A stretch of DNA of 21,469 nucleotides from Enterococcus diestrammenae (lineage in GTDB: Bacteria > Bacillota > Bacilli > Lactobacillales > Enterococcaceae). Each line of letters opens with the position of its first letter. The stretch's first letter is position 1. The notes under the pieces are model-generated. The model was given only the letters and a program-made list of their open reading frames with translations. It made no database searches and was not told where the DNA came from. Positions 16,099 through 21,469 of this stretch are shown here, one piece after another. The translations under genes were made by a program, and so were the position numbers. The stretch is from the NCBI RefSeq assembly GCF_009933255.1, contig NZ_MAEI01000052.1:140804-162272 (forward strand), in the 5' to 3' direction.

Positions 16099-16992
16099 AT
16101 GACAACAGCCTTTCATCATATTTCATTACTCACCAAAAATCGTCACACTAACTTGGCATTTTATACCGAAACACTGGGCTTGCGCTTTGTAAAAAATACC
16201 GTCAACCAAGACAATCACCGCATGCTCCATTACTATTATGGTGATTACCAAGGCACGCCAGGAACAGTCGTCACCTTTTTTGTCGTCCCCCATTTAGGAA
16301 ATCGCTATGACAACGACCATTTTCTTGCGACTATCGGTCTGAAAATTCCCATGGGTAGCCTCACCTATTGGGAAAAAAGGTTGAAAGAAAAAGGCATCGA
16401 GGTTCTCCGAGAAGAAACCCAGTTGCATTTTTTAGATCCTGATCAAGTGGCGATCACCTTAACTGAAGTCGCTTCTGATCTATTACCAAAGGAACGCCAA
16501 GTTGCCAATGAGATTCCTGGAGACTATCAAATACTCGGCTTAAATGGGACTGAAATCCATGTCCAAGAGCCACAAAAAACCCTCACCTTTTTCAAACAAC
16601 TACTTGGTTGGCAAGCCGATGAGACGGGGCGGATTGTCTTAAATGAAACGGATCATCTGGACATCATCGCCACCAATACCGATAAAAAAATGCACATGGG
16701 ACGCGGTGCCATCGACCATGTCGCCTTTGCGGTGAAAGATGAAACGGCCCTTGAAGCACTCCATCAAAAGGCCCAACGTCAAGGTTGGCAGATTGAAAAA
16801 ATTGTTTCCCGCGGTTATTTTAAGAGCCTCTATATTCGTGAACCCGGTGGCAATCGAATGGAATTTGCTACTTTATCCCCCGGCTTTACCATCGATGAAC
16901 CATTGGAAACATTAGGCGAAAGCTTTGCCTTGCCACCATTTTTGGCGGACCAACGAGCAGCCATCGAAGCCAATATCTACCCAGAAGAATAA
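16099..16992 (+). CDS. Ring-cleaving dioxygenase-like glyoxalase-fold protein (MhqA/MhqO type)
   Basis: 297 aa. Two tandem vicinal-oxygen-chelate modules. The first starts TTAFHHISLLTKN with LAFYTETLGLRFVKNTVNQD; the second begins near residue 148 with ILGLNGTEIHVQ and FFKQLLGWQAD. Candidate metal ligands are His in FHHISL, His in IDHVAFAV and Glu in GGNRMEFATLSPGF. These are conserved in the family annotated as ring-cleaving dioxygenases, including the Bacillus Mhq proteins involved in quinone resistance. Start: AGGAGG (16086-16091) is 7 bases from ATG 16099; the frame is open from 15976 but that extension overlaps the promoter. Single gene with terminator at 17001. The real substrate is unknown; detoxification of quinones or other electrophiles is an inference from the family. 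Confidence 0.82.
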   Translation: MTTAFHHISLLTKNRHTNLAFYTETLGLRFVKNTVNQDNHRMLHYYYGDYQGTPGTVVTFFVVPHLGNRYDNDHFLATIGLKIPMGSLTYWEKRLKEKGIEVLREETQLHFLDPDQVAITLTEVASDLLPKERQVANEIPGDYQILGLNGTEIHVQEPQKTLTFFKQLLGWQADETGRIVLNETDHLDIIATNTDKKMHMGRGAIDHVAFAVKDETALEALHQKAQRQGWQIEKIVSRGYFKSLYIREPGGNRMEFATLSPGFTIDEPLETLGESFALPPFLADQRAAIEANIYPEE

Positions 16993-17000
16993 AAAACAAT

Positions 17001-17044
17001 GCTGAGGAAGCACAGTTCTTACTGTTTTTTCTCAGCTTTTTTTA
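17001..17044 (+). terminator. Terminator of the dioxygenase-like gene
   Basis: GCTGAG (17001-17006) pairs with CTCAGC (17031-17036). The inner CAGT/ACTG extends it to a 16-position stem with one mismatch and G-T pairs, followed by a T run. Confidence 0.9.
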
Positions 17045-17405
17045 ATGTTTAAAAATTGTTATCTCCTTAGCTCCCCTTCAATCCCCTCTATCTCCCACTC
17101 CTATCCCAACTAAATCCCTCCTATCAATTGTAACAAATTGTAATATTTTGTTATATAGCAGCGGTTTTTAGCCACTTTTATGAGAAGATTTTTTCAGATA
17201 AAATCAAGATATTTGAAGTTTTTGCCAATCTTTGACACACTTAATGATGATACTTCGCGAAAAGCTAGCTGTTACACAGCAATACCTTAACAGCGGTTTA
17301 TTCACTGAGAAATGGATTTTATGTTGTTTCTAATATCGAACTGACCGTCGAAAGCAGGCGACGGTGTTTTGCGAGTAAAAAAATGAAAATAGAAGGTGAA
17401 AGTTT
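17045..17405 (+). promoter_or_regulatory. Long leader/promoter region of the opuC operon
   Basis: No gene is seen in these 360 bases. 17061-17127 is a pyrimidine/A tract with a single G. A candidate promoter follows: TTGTAA (17128-17133), 17-18 bases, TTATAT/TATATA (17151-17157). The leader would then be about 240 bases. Further on, GCTGTT/AACAGC (about 17268-17296) and ACCGTCG/CGACGGT (17344-17350 with 17359-17365, followed by GTTTT) form hairpins. The second resembles a weak terminator and could be an attenuator. CAGCGGTTT occurs twice (about 17159 and 17291). This is not a c-di-AMP riboswitch as far as I can recognise. Confidence 0.45.
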
Positions 17406-18569
17406 ATGATCGAATTTCAAAATGTCACTAAAATTTACAAAGGCGGCAAAATGGCTGTGGAAGATGTCAACCTTTCCTTTGATCAAGGAGAGTTCATCTG
17501 CTTTATCGGAACTTCTGGTTCTGGGAAAACTACCTGTATGCGGATGATCAACCGGATGAACGAACCCACTAAAGGCAAGATTTTAATCAATGATCAAGAT
17601 ATTCAAGGATTCAACCCCGTTGAACTTCGCCGCAAAATTGGTTATGTCATCCAAAATATTGGCTTGATTCCCCACATGACCATTCGGGAAAATATCACTT
17701 TAGTTCAGCGCCTACTGAAGGTGCCAGAAGTCACCCGCAATGAAACGGCTGAAAAGATGATTGATTTAGTCGAATTGCCACGGGAAATGCTGGATCGCTA
17801 CCCTAGCGAGCTCTCTGGTGGACAACAGCAGCGAATCGGTGTGGTCCGGGCATTGGCAGCCGATCAAGACATCATCTTGATGGATGAACCTTTTGGCGCT
17901 TTGGACCCCATCACCCGCGATGCTTTACAAGATTTGGTAAAAGATCTCCAAGAACGCCTGGGTAAAACCATCGTCTTTGTCACCCATGATATGGATGAAG
18001 CGTTAAAACTAGCCAACCGTATCGTCATCATGAGTGAAGGCAAGGTTATCCAGTTTGATACACCAGAAAACATTTTGAAAAACCCAGCCAATGAGTTTGT
18101 TGAAGAACTGATTGGTGAGGATCGGCTGTTGCAAGCCAAACCGGATACCACCACCGTGGGGGAAGTGATGTTGAATAAAGCTGTCAGCATCACGCCAGAA
18201 AAATCCTTACGAGAAGCCATCAAACTGATGCGGGAAAAACGGGTTGATACGTTATTAGTCACCGATGACAGCAATGTTCTCAAAGGTTTTATCGACGTGG
18301 AAACCATGGAGAAAATGCGTGGGAAAGTTTCCAGCGTGGGAGATATTTTGAATCCAAATGTTATTTCCGTCAATCAAAAAACGCAATTACGCAATATTTT
18401 GCAACGGATTTTGAAACGGGGCTTGAAATATGTCCCTGTAGTCGACGATGACAATCGCTTAGTCGGGATCCTGACACGCGCTTCCTTAGTCGATATTGTC
18501 TACGATGTCCTCTGGGGAGATGAAGCGACGATTAGTGAGGCCGTGGAATCAGCGAAAGAGGAGGCCTAA
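17406..18569 (+). CDS. opuCA: Osmoprotectant ABC transporter ATP-binding protein
   Basis: 387 aa. Hydrolyses ATP to drive uptake of glycine betaine, carnitine, choline or related solutes. Walker A is GTSGSGKT (residues 35-42), Q-loop NIGLIP, signature [10 protein letters not shown], Walker [12 protein letters not shown], and the switch histidine lies in VTHDMDEAL. Two CBS modules follow (about residues 250-370: [19 protein letters not shown] and [18 protein letters not shown]), as in OpuCA proteins whose CBS domains bind c-di-AMP in related bacteria. ATG 17406 is preceded by AAGGTG. First gene of a four-gene operon; the stop codon is 4 bases before the next start. Normal length, no damage. 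Confidence 0.95.
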   Translation: MIEFQNVTKIYKGGKMAVEDVNLSFDQGEFICFIGTSGSGKTTCMRMINRMNEPTKGKILINDQDIQGFNPVELRRKIGYVIQNIGLIPHMTIRENITLVQRLLKVPEVTRNETAEKMIDLVELPREMLDRYPSELSGGQQQRIGVVRALAADQDIILMDEPFGALDPITRDALQDLVKDLQERLGKTIVFVTHDMDEALKLANRIVIMSEGKVIQFDTPENILKNPANEFVEELIGEDRLLQAKPDTTTVGEVMLNKAVSITPEKSLREAIKLMREKRVDTLLVTDDSNVLKGFIDVETMEKMRGKVSSVGDILNPNVISVNQKTQLRNILQRILKRGLKYVPVVDDDNRLVGILTRASLVDIVYDVLWGDEATISEAVESAKEEA

Positions 18570-18573
18570 GCCC

Positions 18574-19209
18574 ATGACTGACTTTTTCAATCAATACGGC
18601 AGCCAAATTATTGCAAAATCTGCCGAACATCTGTATATTTCAGCGATTGCCTTAGCCTTAGGGATTGTGATTGCCGTGCCTTTAGGGATTGTACTGACGC
18701 GTACCCCTAAAGTGGCCAATGTCGTGATTTCCATCACCAGTGCCTTACAAACGGTCCCCTCTTTGGCCTTGTTAGCCTTGATGATTCCTTTCTTTGGCGT
18801 TGGCAAACTACCAGCGATTATCGCTTTGTTTATCTATTCTCTCCTACCGATCTTGCGAAACACCTATATCGGGATGAAAGGGGTCGATGCCAACTATCGT
18901 GATGTCGCCAAAGGGATGGGCATGACTAATTTTGAGTCGATTCGCATGGTGGAACTGCCACTGGCGATGCCGACGATTATGGCGGGGATTCGGCTAGCTG
19001 CCGTCTATGTAATCGCCTGGGCAACTTTGGCTTCTTATATCGGTGCCGGTGGTCTGGGGGATATGATTTTCTCCGGATTGAATAACTACCAACCACCGTT
19101 GATTTTTGCCGGGACAATCCCCGTAACGATTCTCGCCTTGTTGGCGGATTTTATCCTAGGTAAATTGGAACAAAAACTGACGCCGCAACAAGTAAGGGAG
19201 GCGCAATAA
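18574..19209 (+). CDS. opuCB: Osmoprotectant ABC transporter permease, first
   Basis: 211 aa, about five to six membrane spans. Binding-protein-dependent permease fold with [16 protein letters not shown] and the coupling loop [23 protein letters not shown], which contacts the ATPase; [16 protein letters not shown] is typical of the OpuC/ProW group. Start: ATG 18574 with GGAGG 9 bases upstream, located at the end of opuCA; a longer in-frame ORF back into opuCA (18496) is ignored. One base separates its stop from the next start, so translation is probably coupled. It pairs with OpuCD to form the heterodimeric channel. Confidence 0.95.
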   Translation: MTDFFNQYGSQIIAKSAEHLYISAIALALGIVIAVPLGIVLTRTPKVANVVISITSALQTVPSLALLALMIPFFGVGKLPAIIALFIYSLLPILRNTYIGMKGVDANYRDVAKGMGMTNFESIRMVELPLAMPTIMAGIRLAAVYVIAWATLASYIGAGGLGDMIFSGLNNYQPPLIFAGTIPVTILALLADFILGKLEQKLTPQQVREAQ

Positions 19210-19210
19210 T

Positions 19211-20134
19211 TTGAAACGAAAACTCCAAACAGTACTACTAGCTCTAGTCTCTTTACTGACGTTAGCCGGCTGTTCATTGCCAGGCTTAGCTAGTGCTTCT
19301 TCTGACCAAACCATCGCGATTACCGGGGGCATTACCTCAGAATCGCAAATTCTTGCCTCATTGGTGGCAGGGATGATTGAACATTATACCGACTATGACA
19401 CGACGATTATCAACAATTTAGCGACAACCACCATCAATCACCAAGCCATGATGAATGGCGATGCCGAAATCTCAGCGGCTCGTTATACTGGGACCGATTT
19501 AACAACTACACTTGGGTTAGATCCTGTAAAAGATCCCAAAGAAGCTTTTAAAATCGTCGAAAAAGAATTTGAAAATCGTTACCAGCAGACCTATATGCCT
19601 TCTTACGGCTTCGACAATACCTACGTCTTCTTGGTCCGCAAAGATACTGCTGAAAAATACCAACTAAAAACAGTCAGTGACTTGCAAAAACACGCTGGCG
19701 AATTGGTGGCTGGTGTCGATACTGCCTGGATTACCCGAGAAGGGGATGGCTACGAAGGGTTCCAAGAAGAATATGGCTTTTCTTTCAGCCGAATCTTACC
19801 CATGCAAATCGGGCTCGTCTATGACGCGGTATCCGCAGGCAAAATGGATATCGTGCTAGGTTATTCCACAGACGGTCGCATTGCCAGCTATGATTTGGTG
19901 ATGTTAGAAGATGATCGCCATTTCTTCCCGCCTTACGATGCTGCCCCGATTATTGACGACCAACTGATAGCCAAAGAACCAAAACTCAAAGAAGCCATTG
20001 CTAAGTTAGCCGGTACCATTGACACAAAAGAAATGCAGCGACTGAATTATCAGGCCGACAATAATCTGGTGGAACCTAGTGTCGTAGCCCAAGAGTTTTT
20101 GAGTAACCACAACTATTTTGAGGAAAGGAAGTGA
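19211..20134 (+). CDS. opuCC: Osmoprotectant-binding lipoprotein
   Basis: 307 aa. Lipoprotein signal: basic MKRKLQ, a hydrophobic core, and lipobox LAGC with the lipid-modified Cys21. The mature protein is a periplasmic-type binding fold of the OpuAC/OpuCC family: TIAITGGITSESQILASLVAGMIEH after the signal, then the ARYTGTDLTTTL segment lining the ligand pocket, SYGFDNTYVFLVRKDTA, and LGYSTDGRIASYDLVMLEDD. It captures the osmoprotectant outside the membrane and delivers it to OpuCB/CD. It starts with TTG 19211, with GGGAGG 9 bases upstream. The stop overlaps the region just before opuCD. Confidence 0.95.
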   Translation: MKRKLQTVLLALVSLLTLAGCSLPGLASASSDQTIAITGGITSESQILASLVAGMIEHYTDYDTTIINNLATTTINHQAMMNGDAEISAARYTGTDLTTTLGLDPVKDPKEAFKIVEKEFENRYQQTYMPSYGFDNTYVFLVRKDTAEKYQLKTVSDLQKHAGELVAGVDTAWITREGDGYEGFQEEYGFSFSRILPMQIGLVYDAVSAGKMDIVLGYSTDGRIASYDLVMLEDDRHFFPPYDAAPIIDDQLIAKEPKLKEAIAKLAGTIDTKEMQRLNYQADNNLVEPSVVAQEFLSNHNYFEERK

Positions 20135-20138
20135 GGAC

Positions 20139-20804
20139 ATGGATTTGCAACAGATGAACCTCTTAGAACAGTTTATTTACTATTTTAGAGAAAATGGCAG
20201 CTATGTCTTCGCCCAATTTCTCCGTCACTTTTTGATTTCCATCTATGGCGTGCTGTTTGCAGCTATCGTCGCGGTTCCTTTGGGCATCTGGATCAGCCGT
20301 CATCACAAAATCGCCGACTGGATTATCCGGATTGCTAATATCATCCAAACCGTGCCTTCCCTAGCAATGATTTCGATATTGATGATTGGCCTTGGTTTAG
20401 GTGTCAATGTCGTCATCGTCACCGTCTTCTTGTATTCCTTATTGCCGATTGTCAAAAACACTTACACCGGTATGAATCAAGTGGATAAAAACATTCTCGA
20501 CGTGGGCAAAGGCATGGGCATGACTTCTTGGCAACGCCTGTATATGATCGAACTACCTCTGTCTGTCTCAGTAATTATGGCCGGGATCCGTAACGCATTA
20601 GTCGTCGCCATCGGAATCACCGCTATCGGGGCGTTCGTGGGCGCTGGCGGTTTGGGGGACATCATCATTCGCGGGACCAACGCAACAGATGGTGCTTCCA
20701 TCATCTTAGCCGGTGCATTGCCTACTGCTTTGATGGCTATTATCACCGACTGGGTTTTAGGAATCGTCGAACGCAAACTCGATCCTGCTAAAACATCTCA
20801 ATAA
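20139..20804 (+). CDS. opuCD: Osmoprotectant ABC transporter permease, second
   Basis: 221 aa. Same fold as OpuCB: IIQTVPSLAMISILMIGLG, GMGMTSWQRLYMIELPLSVSVIMAG (coupling loop) and AFVGAGGLGDIIIRG, with about five to six membrane spans. Start: ATG 20139, with GGAAG/GAGG purines upstream; an in-frame ORF from 20118 overlaps opuCC and is less likely. Last gene of the operon. No clear Rho-independent terminator precedes the family A repeat that starts about 30 bases later, so the operon transcript may run into the repeat. Confidence 0.95.
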   Translation: MDLQQMNLLEQFIYYFRENGSYVFAQFLRHFLISIYGVLFAAIVAVPLGIWISRHHKIADWIIRIANIIQTVPSLAMISILMIGLGLGVNVVIVTVFLYSLLPIVKNTYTGMNQVDKNILDVGKGMGMTSWQRLYMIELPLSVSVIMAGIRNALVVAIGITAIGAFVGAGGLGDIIIRGTNATDGASIILAGALPTALMAIITDWVLGIVERKLDPAKTSQ

Positions 20805-20836
20805 ATGAGGACAGGTTGATTCCCTTTTTATTCCTA

Positions 20837-21454
20837 GGACATTCGCTTTTAATAACTTGATGTCCATAAGACGTTTAGTCTAAGAAAGCCGGCCGGACTT
20901 GCTTCCGGAGAATCCCTCTGGTGGTAGTGGGACCGGTAAATGCCAACCAAAGTACTGTTGTCATTTACCTTGCCGAAGTCAAACTTGTTGTAAGTCCAAC
21001 AAAAAACGTTGGACACAACAAGTAATTCCTCGGACATCCTTAACACTACTACCTGAGGTATTCTCCTCCAGCAAGTCCGCTCTGTTTTATCGATAATCGA
21101 TTTATTCCCTTTGCTTCGTAAATTCAGCAAATTATTTTCTTATAGGGTAGCATATGTACCGTAAAAAAGGTGAAATTTTGCGCAGTAGGATTGAGATGAC
21201 AGTAGCTTTCAAGATTGAGATGAATTACTTAGAGTTGGTGGCACTTGTGACACTTACTCTAAGTTTGAAGCTCAAAGGCAAATGACAAATTGCTTTGTAT
21301 TTGGCATTTGCCGGTCTAGCTATCGTCATCTCAATTCCTACGGAGCTAAATTCCACCTTTTTCGGGCGTCACAATGACGGCTTGATACGCCACTTAATTC
21401 CTGATACATCATACTTTTTGGAGCATAATTTTTTATACGTTCTTTATCTATAAA
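20837..21454 (+). repeat. Family A structured repeat, nearly complete copy A3
   Basis: About 600 bases, non-coding. In order: a GGACAT/ATGTCC hairpin (20837-20865). Domain I is a 35-bp inverted repeat (20895-20929 with 21044-21078) enclosing hairpin 20935-20942/20962-20969 (GGTAAATG) and long hairpin 20983-21000/21008-21023. A linker with TATCGATAATCGAT follows. Domain II has outer stem P1 (21163-21181 with 21345-21363), stem P2 (21190-21207 with 21318-21335), hairpin P3 (21228-21263) and hairpin P4 (21277-21284 with 21305-21312). A small GCGTCA/TGACG hairpin (about 21366-21378) and the conserved AT-rich 3' end complete it. The element's 5' boundary is uncertain. Confidence 0.85.
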
Positions 21455-21469
21455 AAACATATAAGGTTC

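Noticed and set aside
17864..18373. 169-codon minus-strand ORF inside opuCA
   Set aside because: The opuCA frame is intact and conserved; the antisense frame has serine-rich composition typical of a reverse shadow.
20837..21454. Group II intron or transposase-bearing element
   Set aside because: No domain V-like hairpin, reverse transcriptase or other ORF could be found in or beside family A.
20837..21454. Strand of transcription of family A from G-U pairs
   Set aside because: Some pairs favour the plus strand (P4 in A1, one in P2 of A3, one in the domain I arms) and others the minus strand (P1 position 224, P2 positions 246 and 252), so the evidence is mixed.

Overview
The window looks like chromosomal DNA of a low-GC Gram-positive coccus, most likely Enterococcus or a close relative. 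I infer this from the protein sequences (AdhE, Tgt/QueA, YajC, a ComN-like protein, a four-gene OpuC transporter), strong AGGAGG-type ribosome sites and frequent TTG starts. The species cannot be fixed from this window. There is no rRNA, tRNA, CRISPR, prophage or transposase gene.

Layout, left to right. 1-504: right part of a large structured repeat (family A). 550-2298 (-): a small protein of unknown function, preceded by two overlapping ORFs that together look like one ABC-2-type permease broken by a one-base frameshift. 2704-5310 (-): adhE, with a promoter bracketed by two Rex-type operators and a cre-like site further upstream. 5634-5720: a short hairpin repeat (family B). 5770-7828 (-): a comN-like gene, yajC and tgt. 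8224-8937 (+): a DUF975 membrane protein. 9229-11028 (+): a P1B-type metal ATPase. 11029-11195: a 5'-truncated family A copy. 11310-13949 (-): a P2-type cation ATPase. 14241-14658 (+): a small cre/promoter-driven unit with a 33-codon ORF and a terminator. 14800-15831 (-): queA. 15864-15950: second family B copy. 16099-16992 (+): a two-domain glyoxalase/ring-cleaving dioxygenase-like protein. 17406-20804 (+): opuCA-CB-CC-CD, an osmoprotectant ABC transporter, with a 360-base leader. 20837-21454: a nearly complete family A copy.

How the genes fit together. Tgt and QueA catalyse successive steps of queuosine synthesis in tRNA but are separated here by a 7-kb block of membrane and ion-transport genes. 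YajC is a Sec accessory subunit. AdhE regenerates NAD+ in fermentation, and its Rex and cre sites fit NADH- and sugar-dependent control. The two P-type ATPases, DUF975 protein and OpuC concern the cell envelope, ion and osmotic homeostasis.

The most interesting signal is family A. It is about 600 bp, all copies are in the same orientation, and it folds into two multi-branched domains. Paired substitutions between the copies at 1-504 and 20837-21454 preserve the stems, which points to selection on a folded nucleic acid rather than on protein. A second small repeat family, a small cre-controlled transcription unit, a frameshifted permease and several structured leaders are further points of interest.
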